Assembly: GCA_963843605.1 (NCBI GenBank)
Contig: CAWJLA010000010.1
Location: forward strand, 620,001 to 684,000
Direction of reading: 5' to 3'
Source of the DNA: FEN-1297 sp963843605
GTDB taxonomy: Bacteria; Bacteroidota; Ignavibacteria; Ignavibacteriales; Ignavibacteriaceae
DNA length: 64,000 nt
Made by a program: the position numbers and the translations under genes
In this document: in pieces, positions 36,610-45,424 of the stretch
Numbering within the stretch: position 1 is the stretch's first letter
Layout: each line of letters begins with the position of its first letter
The notes under the pieces: model-generated
What the model saw: only the letters and a program-made list of their open reading frames with translations
Database searches by the model: none
What the model was told of the DNA's origin: nothing

Positions 36610-37743
36610 TTATTTTTTATAAATTCTCGGTACGCGCCTGCTTATATTGCATATGATTTCGTATGGAATGGTATTTAGTTTTTCACACCAGTCCCATGCA
36701 GTAATTTTTTTACCCTTCTTCTCTCCGAGTAAAAGTACTTCATCTTTATAACGGATATCGTCATCCTTAACGTTGAACATAATTCTGTCCATTGCCACGC
36801 GTCCTATCTGAGGATAAAATTTCCCTCTTATTATTGCTTTTGCCCTGTTTGTAAGGTTTCTGTTAAAGCCGTCCGCGTATCCTATCGGAACATTTATAAT
36901 TTTGGTTTTTCTCTTTGCCGTAAACAATCTGCCGTATCCAACCGTCTCGCCTGCTTTAATCTCTTTTACAGAGGTCACATGAGAAACAACCGACATAACA
37001 GGTTTTAGTCTAATAGATTCCGAAGTTTCCAAAGAAGGATAATATCCGTATAAAGAAATTCCGGGTCTTACCATATCAAAATAAGCCTCAGGCATATCCA
37101 GAATAGCACCGCTGTTAGCTGCATGAGCAAGACCGTATGAAATACCGCGGTCTCTTAATTTCTGCAACAATTCGGAGAACCTGTTCTGTTGTAATACGGC
37201 AAATTCCTTATTCTTTTCATCGGAAGCGGCAAAATGAGTATAAATTCCGTCAATAATAAATTCATTACTATTAGATATTTTTACGACAAACTCAAATGCT
37301 TTATCAAAATCAATTCCCAGCCTGTTCATTCCGGTATCAATTTTTATATGCACCGGAATTCTTTTTTTGATTTTATATTTTTGCCGAAAAATTTTTATCC
37401 CGTCGCGTAAAACAGATAAATGATTATTATTAAAGACAGTCGGTATCAGATTATATTTAAATACATCCTCCGCCTGTTCCGAATCCACGGGATCAAAAAT
37501 TAGGATTGGCTGTTTTACTTTATACTTCCGAAGTTCAACCGCTTCTTCGTTTATTGCTACCGCATAGTATTCAGGCTTTTTACTTCCCAGCGAATCTAAA
37601 GCACTAACAACTTGGCGGACACCGTGTCCGTAGGCATCGGCTTTTACTACCGCCATAATTTTTACATTTTTAATTTTCTTTCTAATATTTAAATAATTGT
37701 ACTTTAAGTTAGAAAGATTTATTACTGCATAAGTAGGGCGCAT
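36610..37743 (-). CDS. alr: Alanine racemase
   Basis: PLP enzyme producing D-alanine for peptidoglycan. The 377 residues (fold type III) have the PLP-lysine motif VVKADAYGHG (about 32-41), the IDTGMNRLGID block (about 131-141), the TVGYGRLF catalytic-Tyr region (about 258-265), and RVAMDRIMFNV (about 311-321). It starts with MRPTYAVINL, with Lys/Arg and ribosome-binding context modest. It is the first gene of alr-unknown-manC, with a 420-base AT-rich gap before nuoA, divergent. Confidence 0.95.
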   Translation of the reverse strand: MRPTYAVINLSNLKYNYLNIRKKIKNVKIMAVVKADAYGHGVRQVVSALDSLGSKKPEYYAVAINEEAVELRKYKVKQPILIFDPVDSEQAEDVFKYNLIPTVFNNNHLSVLRDGIKIFRQKYKIKKRIPVHIKIDTGMNRLGIDFDKAFEFVVKISNSNEFIIDGIYTHFAASDEKNKEFAVLQQNRFSELLQKLRDRGISYGLAHAANSGAILDMPEAYFDMVRPGISLYGYYPSLETSESIRLKPVMSVVSHVTSVKEIKAGETVGYGRLFTAKRKTKIINVPIGYADGFNRNLTNRAKAIIRGKFYPQIGRVAMDRIMFNVKDDDIRYKDEVLLLGEKKGKKITAWDWCEKLNTIPYEIICNISRRVPRIYKK

Positions 37744-38164
37744 CTATAAAAATGATTAATTGTCTGCAAAATATAATTTTTATTAAAGTTATAATCAATT
37801 AAGCCGCCTATCAATTACTTTATTTTACTTTAATTTCGGCTTTCCCCGAATCGATACTGCGGTTATTACTTAAAAACTAGATATTCAAAAAAAACAATAA
37901 TATATCCGTATTGCCGGCTTGTTTAATAAATTAACACGATTCTCTCATATGAGAATAATGGAAACGTATTAATCTTATTATTGAAAATTCAAATAAAGCT
38001 AATAATTATAAATATATAGCTTTAATAAAATTTTAAATATTACATTTTTGGCATATAACTTGAATAAGTATGGAGACTTTTGAAAAACGGAATTTTCAAA
38101 AATTTTAATTTCTTGACATTACTTGAAGCTTATTATAATTTCCATCAAAAATTTTTGAGTAAAA
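37744..38164. other. Divergent promoter region, alr and nuo operon
   Basis: A 421-base AT-rich gap between divergent alr (minus) and nuoA (plus), so it must carry promoters in both directions. No exact TAnnTTTG box with spaced TTG is found; TACATTTTTG near 38041 is one base too long. There is no recognisable gene or repeat. Confidence 0.4.
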
Positions 38165-38605
38165 ATGTTAACTGAATTCGGAAAAATTTTTGCATTTATG
38201 CTGCTGTCGGTTGTCTTCGTTGTTATAATGGTGATAGCGGCAAAATTTATCAGACCTTCCAGACCGACAAAAGAAAAACTTTTAACCTATGAATGCGGCG
38301 AAGATGTTATTGGATCGCCTTGGGTTAAATTTAATATCCGTTTTTATGTCGTCGCCCTTATCTTTCTAATATTTGACGTTGAAGTTGTACTTTTAATTCC
38401 CTGGGCTTTGGTGTACAAGGAATTTGGAATGGGCGGTTTTTTAGTCGGAGCAATTTTTCTTCTGCTCCTTGGTTTGGGTATGGCATACGAATGGCGTAAA
38501 GGAGATCTCGAATGGGTAAGGCCTAAAGTTATTCCTCCCGTCATAAAAAAAGAATTAAAGCCGGAAAAAGTTCAAGCAGAACCGGAACCGATTCTTCCTC
38601 AATAA
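38165..38605 (+). CDS. nuoA: NADH-quinone oxidoreductase subunit A
   Basis: Small membrane subunit of respiratory complex I, 146 residues, three transmembrane helices (about 8-28, 62-84, 90-112). The conserved loop with the redox-sensitive Cys is YECGEDVIGSPWVKFN (about 42-57), and FDVEVVLLIPWAL (about 71-83) is the family signature. The C-terminus carries a 25-residue Lys/Pro/Glu tail beyond the usual end. First gene of the eleven-gene nuo operon. Confidence 0.95.
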   Translation: MLTEFGKIFAFMLLSVVFVVIMVIAAKFIRPSRPTKEKLLTYECGEDVIGSPWVKFNIRFYVVALIFLIFDVEVVLLIPWALVYKEFGMGGFLVGAIFLLLLGLGMAYEWRKGDLEWVRPKVIPPVIKKELKPEKVQAEPEPILPQ

Positions 38606-38673
38606 TTACAAATGTAATCAGGAAGTCGGCAAATCGAACATAATATTCAAATTAAAAAAAGAAGTAGATCAAA

Positions 38674-39165
38674 ATGGGATTATTAGATAAACAATTTACG
38701 GATGAAAACATCGTAGTGACCAAGGTAGAAGATTTATTGAACTGGGCGCGTTTATCTTCACTTTGGCAGGTGGGTTTCGGCTTAGCCTGCTGCGCAATTG
38801 AAATGATGGCTACTTCAGCCTCGCATTATGACTTCGACAGATTCGGTGTTATTCCCAGAAACAGTCCGCGACAAGCCGATGTAATTATTATTTCCGGCAC
38901 GGTGACATTAAAAATGGCTATCAGAATTAAAAGAATTTACGAGCAGATGCCCGATCCTAAATACGTAATCTCGATGGGAAGCTGTTCTAATTGCGGCGGC
39001 CCATACTGGGAACACGGATACCACGTATTGAAGGGAGTCGACAGAGTAATTCCTGTTGACGTTTATGTACCGGGATGTCCTCCCCGCCCGGAAGCCCTCC
39101 TGGAAGGCCTTTTAAAACTTCAAGAAAAAATCAGAAACGAATCATTGGTGAAAAAGACAGCATGA
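38674..39165 (+). CDS. nuoB: NADH-quinone oxidoreductase subunit B
   Basis: Peripheral subunit that binds the terminal [4Fe-4S] cluster N2. The 163 residues show FGLACCAIEM (about 34-43) with the two adjacent cysteines, the GSCSNCGGPYW cluster region (about 107-117) and VPGCPPRPEALLEG (about 136-149) with the final Cys. The ATGA overlap with nuoC fixes its stop. The AAGAAGT before the ATG serves as a weak ribosome-binding site. Confidence 0.96.
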   Translation: MGLLDKQFTDENIVVTKVEDLLNWARLSSLWQVGFGLACCAIEMMATSASHYDFDRFGVIPRNSPRQADVIIISGTVTLKMAIRIKRIYEQMPDPKYVISMGSCSNCGGPYWEHGYHVLKGVDRVIPVDVYVPGCPPRPEALLEGLLKLQEKIRNESLVKKTA

Positions 39166-39692
39166 AAAACGTTGAAGAAATCTTTAATCTGTTAAAAGAA
39201 AATTTTGGCGATTCAATAATTGAATTAGTCGCAAACATACCAGTAGAACAAGTAATAGTTGCGAACCCTATGGAAATAGACAAAATAGGTTTATTCCTCA
39301 AGGATCAGGAAGGACTGAAGTTCGACAACTTAATGTGTTTGTCAGGTGTAGATGATGCAAACGGAAAAAGCATTAAAGATGAAGAAGGAAACGTTACGAT
39401 AGAAGGCGGTACTTTGAGTGTTTATTACCATTTTGAGTCCGTTAAGTTAGGGCATAAAGTTGTCTTGAAAGTATCTACCCCGAGAGAAAATCCCCAAGTC
39501 GCTTCTTTAGCTGAAATTTGGCATCATGCCGACTGGCATGAAAGAGAAGCTTACGATCTTTTGGGCATCATATTCTTAAACCACCCCGACTTGAGAAGAA
39601 TACTTATGCCGTATGATTGGGATGCCGGCTATCCTTTAAGGAAAGATTATAAAAATCCGGAATTTTACCATGGTATGAAAGTACCGTATTAA
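39162..39692 (+). CDS. nuoC: NADH-quinone oxidoreductase subunit C
   Basis: The 30-kDa hydrophilic subunit, 176 residues, separate from nuoD. I use ATG 39162, which overlaps nuoB by four bases; an upstream in-frame ATG would read 29 extra residues inside nuoB. The signature HHADWHEREAYDLLGI (about 121-136) is present, then PYDWDAGYPLRKDY near the end. It contributes to the quinone pocket with NuoD. Confidence 0.94.
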   Translation: MKNVEEIFNLLKENFGDSIIELVANIPVEQVIVANPMEIDKIGLFLKDQEGLKFDNLMCLSGVDDANGKSIKDEEGNVTIEGGTLSVYYHFESVKLGHKVVLKVSTPRENPQVASLAEIWHHADWHEREAYDLLGIIFLNHPDLRRILMPYDWDAGYPLRKDYKNPEFYHGMKVPY

Positions 39693-39717
39693 AGAAAATG
39701 ATTGAGCGAATTAAATT

Positions 39718-40833
39718 ATGGCTTTAAAAACTGAACAAATGGTTCTTAATATGGGTCCGCAGCACCCATCAACTCACGGCGTACTTCGGCTGGAGTTGGA
39801 ACTTGAAGGAGAAATAATTACAAAAGTTACTCCTCATATCGGTTACCTTCACAGATGTTTTGAGAAACACGCCGAAGCAATGACCTATCCACAGATTATT
39901 CCGTATACCGACCGCATGGATTATCTCGCTTCAATGGCTAATGAATTAGGGTATGCTGTTGCGGTTGAAAAGCTGCTCGGAATTGAAATACCCGAAAGAG
40001 TAGAATATATCCGTGTTATTATGGCCGAATTTCAGAGAATAGCGTCCCATCTTGTAGCTATCGGAACTTACGGACTCGATATCGGCGCTTTTACGCCGTT
40101 CCTGTATTGCTTCAGGGACAGAGAAAGAATTTTAAGTTTATTTGAGAAGACATGCGGGGCCAGACTGCTTTATAATTACATCTGGGTAGGCGGTGTATCG
40201 CACGACCTGCATCCCGATTTTATTAGAGAAGCAAAAGATTTTATACAATATTTCAGACCGAATATTAAAGAATTAAACGACCTGCTCACAAAAAATAAGA
40301 TATTTACCGAAAGAACGGCGAACGTAGGTGTACTGCAGGAAGAAACAGCTATCAATTACGGAATAAGCGGACCTAATTTAAGAGCAACCGGATTAAAATG
40401 GGATTTAAGAAAGAACGATCCTTATTCTATTTATAATAAGTTTGACTTTGATATACCTGTCGGCCAGGGAATTATGGGAACCGTCGGAGATTCATGGGAC
40501 AGATATTACATCAGAATTCTCGAGATGGAAGAAAGCCTTAAAATCATAGAGCAAGCTCTTGAGCAAATTCCCGAAGGCGACGTTACATCTGCGATCCCCA
40601 AAAGAATTAAACCGCCGGTAGGACAGGTTTATTCCAGGGTGGAAAATCCGCGAGGCGAATTAGGATATTTCATTATAAGCAACGGAAGCGTCAATCCGTT
40701 TAGAGTAAAAGTAAAAGGCCCTTCTTTTGTTCATCTCGGCGTTATGGATGAACTGTGCAAAGGCCATATGGTTGCAGACGTAATTGCAATTCTGGGTAGT
40801 ATTGATATAGTATTAGGAGAAGTAGACAGATGA
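39718..40833 (+). CDS. nuoD: NADH-quinone oxidoreductase subunit D
   Basis: The 49-kDa subunit lining the quinone site, related to the large subunit of NiFe hydrogenases. The 371 residues show MGPQHPSTHGVLRLELELEG (about 12-31), IGYLHRCFEK (about 41-50), the Tyr-bearing TYPQIIPYTDRMDYL segment (about 55-69) and the end ADVIAILGSIDIVLGEVDR. No [NiFe] Cys motifs, so it is a respiratory subunit. It overlaps nuoH by four bases. Confidence 0.96.
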   Translation: MALKTEQMVLNMGPQHPSTHGVLRLELELEGEIITKVTPHIGYLHRCFEKHAEAMTYPQIIPYTDRMDYLASMANELGYAVAVEKLLGIEIPERVEYIRVIMAEFQRIASHLVAIGTYGLDIGAFTPFLYCFRDRERILSLFEKTCGARLLYNYIWVGGVSHDLHPDFIREAKDFIQYFRPNIKELNDLLTKNKIFTERTANVGVLQEETAINYGISGPNLRATGLKWDLRKNDPYSIYNKFDFDIPVGQGIMGTVGDSWDRYYIRILEMEESLKIIEQALEQIPEGDVTSAIPKRIKPPVGQVYSRVENPRGELGYFIISNGSVNPFRVKVKGPSFVHLGVMDELCKGHMVADVIAILGSIDIVLGEVDR

Positions 40834-41903
40834 TATACGATTATTTTTACAGCATCACCGGAAGCTACATAATTGCTGATATAATTCAGTCTTTGCTTCC
40901 CCTGTTCCTCTTCATTCTTCCTTTTGCACTTTTTGCCGTGTACCTGGAAAGAAAAGTTTCCGCACACATGCAAGACCGTCTTGGACCGATGAGGGTAGGC
41001 TATCACGGTGTTTTACAAACCGTTGCGGATATATTAAAGCTTATTCAAAAGGAAGATATTGTTGCAACAGATAACGATAAAACACTCTTTAATATTGCAC
41101 CCATCTTAGTCTTCGTCGGAAGTTACGCTGCATTCGCCGCAATTCCCTTTTCAAGCGCATATATAGGCTCCAATATAGATCTGGGAGTCTTTTATATAAT
41201 TGCGGTATCAAGTTTGGTTGTAGCCGGAATTCTTATGGCAGGCTGGTCATCCAACAACAAATATTCTCTTCTCGGTTCGATGCGGTCGGCCGCCCAGATG
41301 ATAAGTTATGAAATTCCGACTATACTTGTTGTTCTTTCCATTGTAATGATAACCGGAACTTTAAATCTTAATACATTGAGTCAAATGCAGACCGGTTATT
41401 TCTGGAACTGGATGATATTCGGCGGACCCACATTCGGTGTAGCAAAAATTCTATTCATTCCGCTGATGATACTTGGTTTTATAATAATTTATATTAGCTC
41501 TCTTGCCGAAGTAAACAGGACACCTTTCGATATTCCCGAAGCTGAGTCGGAACTCGTTTCCGGTTACCATACGGAGTATTCGGGTATGAAATTCGCGATG
41601 TTTTTCCTCGCTGAATATGCAAATATGTTCGCGGTTTCCGCAATTGTTGCAGCGTTATTTTTCGGCGGTTACCAATCCCCTATCGGTTATTTAGGTAATT
41701 TGTTTAACGCTCACTGGTTAATTCCTATAGAGCAATTTTTCTGGTTCACCGCTAAAGGAATATTCTTTGTGTTCGTACAGATGTGGCTTAGATGGACTCT
41801 CCCCAGATTAAGGGTAGATCAACTTATGACTGCTTGCTGGAAATATCTTATACCTTTGGCTTTTGTTAATTTAATCATTGTCGGTTTAATAACGGTTTTA
41901 TAG
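40830..41903 (+). CDS. nuoH: NADH-quinone oxidoreductase subunit H
   Basis: Membrane subunit that connects the quinone cavity to the proton channels, 357 residues with about eight to nine helices. Motifs are ERKVSAHMQDRLGPMRVG (about 35-52), LIQKEDI (about 70-76) and EVNRTPFDIPEAESELVSGY (about 229-248), the conserved acidic quinone-channel loop. Four-base overlap with nuoD; nuoI follows after four bases. Confidence 0.96.
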   Translation: MIYDYFYSITGSYIIADIIQSLLPLFLFILPFALFAVYLERKVSAHMQDRLGPMRVGYHGVLQTVADILKLIQKEDIVATDNDKTLFNIAPILVFVGSYAAFAAIPFSSAYIGSNIDLGVFYIIAVSSLVVAGILMAGWSSNNKYSLLGSMRSAAQMISYEIPTILVVLSIVMITGTLNLNTLSQMQTGYFWNWMIFGGPTFGVAKILFIPLMILGFIIIYISSLAEVNRTPFDIPEAESELVSGYHTEYSGMKFAMFFLAEYANMFAVSAIVAALFFGGYQSPIGYLGNLFNAHWLIPIEQFFWFTAKGIFFVFVQMWLRWTLPRLRVDQLMTACWKYLIPLAFVNLIIVGLITVL

Positions 41904-41907
41904 AATT

Positions 41908-42462
41908 ATGAGAGAATATTTTAAAACAGCATGGAGTTCACTGTATACTGTTCTTGTCGGAATGAAGATTACCTTTAAACACCTCTTCACTCCTTCGGTC
42001 ACAATTCAGTATCCTGATGTTAAACTTCAACTTCCCGAAAGAGAAAGAAACAGACTTTACGTTAACATGGACGATTGTATAGGCTGCGACCAGTGTTCAC
42101 GCGCCTGTCCGGTTAGCTGTATAACCATTGAAACCGTAAAAGGCGTGCCGGGTGAAGACCTGGGTAAGACTTCAAACGGCAAAAAGAAAGCTCTGTGGGT
42201 TACTAAATTTGATATCGATTTCGCTAAATGCTGCTATTGCCAGCTTTGCGTTTTCCCCTGCCCCACCGAGTGTATTTATATGACGGACGTATACGAATTC
42301 TCGGAATATCAAAGAGGTAATTTTATATACGATTTCGTAACTCTTTCTCCCGAAGAAAGAGAAGAAAAAAAGAAAAATTACGATAAACTCGAAGCCGAAA
42401 AGGCTGCGGAAAAAGCGGCCGCAAAAGCTGCTGCAGCCAAACCTACAGAATCTAAGGAATAA
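41908..42462 (+). CDS. nuoI: NADH-quinone oxidoreductase subunit I
   Basis: Ferredoxin-like subunit with two [4Fe-4S] clusters. The 184 residues have CIGCDQCSRACPVSC (about 57-71) and CCYCQLCVFPCPTEC (about 110-124), each with the CxxCxxCxxxCP pattern. The first 40 residues attach it to the membrane arm. The C-terminal tail (about 150-184) is Lys/Glu/Ala-rich and not conserved in the family. With nuoEFG missing here, this subunit may receive electrons directly from a soluble donor. Confidence 0.95.
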   Translation: MREYFKTAWSSLYTVLVGMKITFKHLFTPSVTIQYPDVKLQLPERERNRLYVNMDDCIGCDQCSRACPVSCITIETVKGVPGEDLGKTSNGKKKALWVTKFDIDFAKCCYCQLCVFPCPTECIYMTDVYEFSEYQRGNFIYDFVTLSPEEREEKKKNYDKLEAEKAAEKAAAKAAAAKPTESKE

Positions 42463-42468
42463 AAAAGA

Positions 42469-42957
42469 ATGGTTACTTACGATATTATATTTTACTTGTT
42501 TGCGGCAATTACATTGTTGTCGGCAGCCTTCGTTGTTTCGACCAGAAATATAGTTTACGCCGCTTTTTATCTCCTCTTCACTTTTTTCGGAGTTGCCGGA
42601 ATTTATGTTTTGCTCGGAGCCGATTTTATAGCGGTGGTGCAACTGGTTGTTTACGTGGGAGGCATTCTGGTTCTTTTAATATTCGGAGTTATGCTCACGA
42701 ATAAAATAACGAACGTTAAAATTAAAGGCGGTTTTCTGCAGATAGTTCCTGCGGTTATCGGCGTAGCATTGTTTATAGGTACTCTTATTGCTTCCCTCCT
42801 AAAAACAAATTGGAAAAATTTTAATACGGAAATTCCCGTATCAACCGCGCATACGCTGGGTGTACTTCTGCTTTCGCAGTATGCAGTAGTTTTTGAGTTA
42901 CTGGGAATATTACTTTTAATTGCGCTGGTTGGTGCTGCATCAATGGCGCGGAAATAA
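42469..42957 (+). CDS. nuoJ: NADH-quinone oxidoreductase subunit J
   Basis: Membrane subunit with five helices, 162 residues. Typical segments are RNIVYAAFYLLFTFFGVAG (about 25-43), LLGADFIAVVQLVVYVGGILVLLIFGVML with the central Tyr/Gly stretch, and LLLIALVGAASMARK at the end. Eight bases separate it from nuoK. Confidence 0.94.
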   Translation: MVTYDIIFYLFAAITLLSAAFVVSTRNIVYAAFYLLFTFFGVAGIYVLLGADFIAVVQLVVYVGGILVLLIFGVMLTNKITNVKIKGGFLQIVPAVIGVALFIGTLIASLLKTNWKNFNTEIPVSTAHTLGVLLLSQYAVVFELLGILLLIALVGAASMARK

Positions 42958-42965
42958 AACGGTAT

Positions 42966-43283
42966 ATGATTATGTCGCATATAGGATTAAATCATTTTTT
43001 AGTAGTCAGTTCGATTCTCTTCGGCCTCGGAATATTCGGAATAATAACCCGGAAAAATGCTGTTATGGTGCTGATGGGAATTGAATTAATTCTTAATTCA
43101 GCAAATATAAATTTTATAGCTTTTGCCAAGTACGGAAATTTCGGATACCAGGGGCAAATTATGGCGCTGTTTGTCATTGTACTTGCAGCTGCCGAAGCTG
43201 CAATAGCATTAGCTATAGTATTAAATATTTATAAAACATTCTCAAACGTTAACGTTGATGAGATAGATACCTTAAAGGATTAG
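42966..43283 (+). CDS. nuoK: NADH-quinone oxidoreductase subunit K
   Basis: Small MrpC-like subunit, about 103-105 residues, three helices with the conserved buried glutamates in LMGIELILNSANINF (about 34-48) and the second in AAAEAAIALAIVLN. The start could be the ATG at 42966 or the one at 42972 (MSHIGLNHF), which matches the usual family start better. Five bases precede nuoL. Confidence 0.94.
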   Translation: MIMSHIGLNHFLVVSSILFGLGIFGIITRKNAVMVLMGIELILNSANINFIAFAKYGNFGYQGQIMALFVIVLAAAEAAIALAIVLNIYKTFSNVNVDEIDTLKD

Positions 43284-43288
43284 CCGAA

Positions 43289-45394
43289 ATGACAGATAAA
43301 TTATTGATTCAACTGGCAGAAATTATCTTGTTACTTCCCTTGATCGGTTTTGTAGTTACATTACTGCTGGGGAAAAGAATTGGAAAAATCTACTATTTTG
43401 AGAATCTCATTATTATCTCAACTTTTGTCCTTGCAGTTTTTATGCTTTTTGCAAAGCTGACCTACTTCCCGGATAAAACCATTGTCGGAGAGATGACCTG
43501 GATAAACGTCGGGAACACGCCTCTGTTCGGTCATATATCGATTGTTCTGGGAATGATGGTAGATAATATAACAGTTATTATGATGTTTGTGGTTACCTTG
43601 ATAAGCATGCTGGTTCATATATTTTCTCTTGAATACATGAAGGGCGATAAGCGATTTAACAGATACTTTGCTTATTTGGGAATTTTTACTTTTTCGATGA
43701 CGGGCATTGTCTTCACGCATAATATTCTGATGATGTATATCTTCTGGGAATTGGTAGGACTGTCATCTTATTTGCTGATCGGATTCTGGTTCGAGAAAAA
43801 ATCGGCGTCGGATGCCGGTAAGAAGGCATTCATCGTAAACAGAATCGGCGATATCGGTATGTTTGCCGGAATTCTTATACTCTTCACTACTTATCATACT
43901 TTTACTTTTCAGCAGATATTTAATCAGATAGCTGCAGGGCATTTGCCTTTTAACAGCGGCTTCTGGCTTACTGTTACCGGAATTTTGATATTTGCCGGTG
44001 CAATTGGTAAATCGGCTCAGTTCCCGCTGCATGTCTGGCTTCCAGATGCTATGGAAGGTCCTACTCCTGTCAGCGCTTTAATTCACGCTGCCACAATGGT
44101 TGCTGCCGGTGTTTACCTTGTTGTAAGGATCTTCCCGATACTTACAGCCGACGCACTGACATTCATCGCTATAATCGGTGCTCTGTCTGCATTCATACCG
44201 GCTACAATTGCTCTGACTCAGAATGATATAAAAAAGGTTTTAGCGTACTCAACTATAAGTCAGCTAGGATATATGGTTTTATCGCTGGGTGTGGGTGCAT
44301 ATGCATTTGCATTCTTTCATTTGGTTACTCACGCATTCTTCAAAGCGTTATTATTCCTGGGTTCCGGTTCCGTCATAAATTCTATGCATCACGAACAGGA
44401 CATCAGGCAGATGGGCGGCTTAAGAAAGAAGATGCCTATTACTTATGCAACGTTTTTAATTGCTTCGCTGGCTATTTCCGGAATTCCGCTTACGTCGGGC
44501 TTTTTAAGCAAGGACGGAATTCTTGCCGGAACATTCGCTTTCGGATCTCTTACCGGCAACTGGTTCTTCGCTTTTATGGGATTCTCGGTCGCACTGCTTA
44601 CGGCATTTTATATGTTCCGACTTGTTATACTAACCTTCCACGGCAAGCCGAGGAATCAGGAAAAATACGACCACGCTAAGGAATCTAAATTTGTAATGGC
44701 AATGCCGCTTGTTGTGCTTGCTACTTTATCGATTTTCCTCTGGTACACTCCGAACCCTTTTAATCCTGAAGCAGGAGCATTTCTCGGCAAATGGGTTAAA
44801 GCGCCGCAGATTTATACGCCTCAGGAATACCGTTATTCTTTTATGAAGTCGGATGCGCCGGAAGCAGTTAAAACCGATCCCGCATTGCATGAAAGCGAAA
44901 AAGAAATTGTTTACTCCAGTTCATATACCGAAGCAATGGAAGGCGCTCACATCCCTTCGATGATTATGTCGTTGCTGCTTGCCGGATTGGGAATTCTTAT
45001 CGCGTTCCTGTTTTACCAATGGAAAAAACTTGATGCGGATAAGCTTGCCGAAAAAGTTAAGCCGTTATATAACTTATCGTATAACAAGTGGTACTTCGAC
45101 GAGATTTATCAAGCCTCTTTTGTTGCCGGCACATTAGGCTTAAGTAAAATGCTGGCTTGGTTCGATTCACATATCATAGACGGCATAGTTAACGGAGCCG
45201 CGACCGTAACACTTGCTGTTTCGCGAGGTGCAGGCAGGTTCGACAGTGTTGTAGTAGACGGACTTGTAAATTTAATGGCTTATATCAGCGGGTTTATCGG
45301 ACTGTTATTCAGAAGATTGCAGACAGGTAAAGTTCAGACATACATAGTGTTCGTAATATTTTCAATTGTAATATTATTATTCTTATTTAAGTAA
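43289..45394 (+). CDS. nuoL: NADH-quinone oxidoreductase subunit L
   Basis: The distal antiporter-like subunit with the long lateral helix, 701 residues. Conserved elements include the FWELVGLSSYLLIGFW region (about 152-167, with the key Glu), GAIGKSAQFPLHVWLPDAMEGPTPVSALIHAATMVAAGVYL (about 231-271, split for reading) with the Lys and His of the channel, and TQNDIKKVLAYSTISQLGYM. The length exceeds E. coli NuoL by about 90 residues, partly in a loop at about 520-550. Confidence 0.95.
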   Translation: MTDKLLIQLAEIILLLPLIGFVVTLLLGKRIGKIYYFENLIIISTFVLAVFMLFAKLTYFPDKTIVGEMTWINVGNTPLFGHISIVLGMMVDNITVIMMFVVTLISMLVHIFSLEYMKGDKRFNRYFAYLGIFTFSMTGIVFTHNILMMYIFWELVGLSSYLLIGFWFEKKSASDAGKKAFIVNRIGDIGMFAGILILFTTYHTFTFQQIFNQIAAGHLPFNSGFWLTVTGILIFAGAIGKSAQFPLHVWLPDAMEGPTPVSALIHAATMVAAGVYLVVRIFPILTADALTFIAIIGALSAFIPATIALTQNDIKKVLAYSTISQLGYMVLSLGVGAYAFAFFHLVTHAFFKALLFLGSGSVINSMHHEQDIRQMGGLRKKMPITYATFLIASLAISGIPLTSGFLSKDGILAGTFAFGSLTGNWFFAFMGFSVALLTAFYMFRLVILTFHGKPRNQEKYDHAKESKFVMAMPLVVLATLSIFLWYTPNPFNPEAGAFLGKWVKAPQIYTPQEYRYSFMKSDAPEAVKTDPALHESEKEIVYSSSYTEAMEGAHIPSMIMSLLLAGLGILIAFLFYQWKKLDADKLAEKVKPLYNLSYNKWYFDEIYQASFVAGTLGLSKMLAWFDSHIIDGIVNGAATVTLAVSRGAGRFDSVVVDGLVNLMAYISGFIGLLFRRLQTGKVQTYIVFVIFSIVILLFLFK

Positions 45395-45424
45395 TTTTAG
45401 TTTGAAATACTCAGGTAAAGAAAA

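Noticed and set aside
38049..38064. TGGCATATAACTTGAA before nuoA as a sigma-54 promoter
   Set aside because: GG-N10-GA instead of the invariant GG-N10-GC, and no activator or enhancer-like site was noticed.
39075..39161. Longer N-terminus of nuoC
   Set aside because: The 29 extra residues are a shadow of nuoB; the ATGA overlap gives the normal start.
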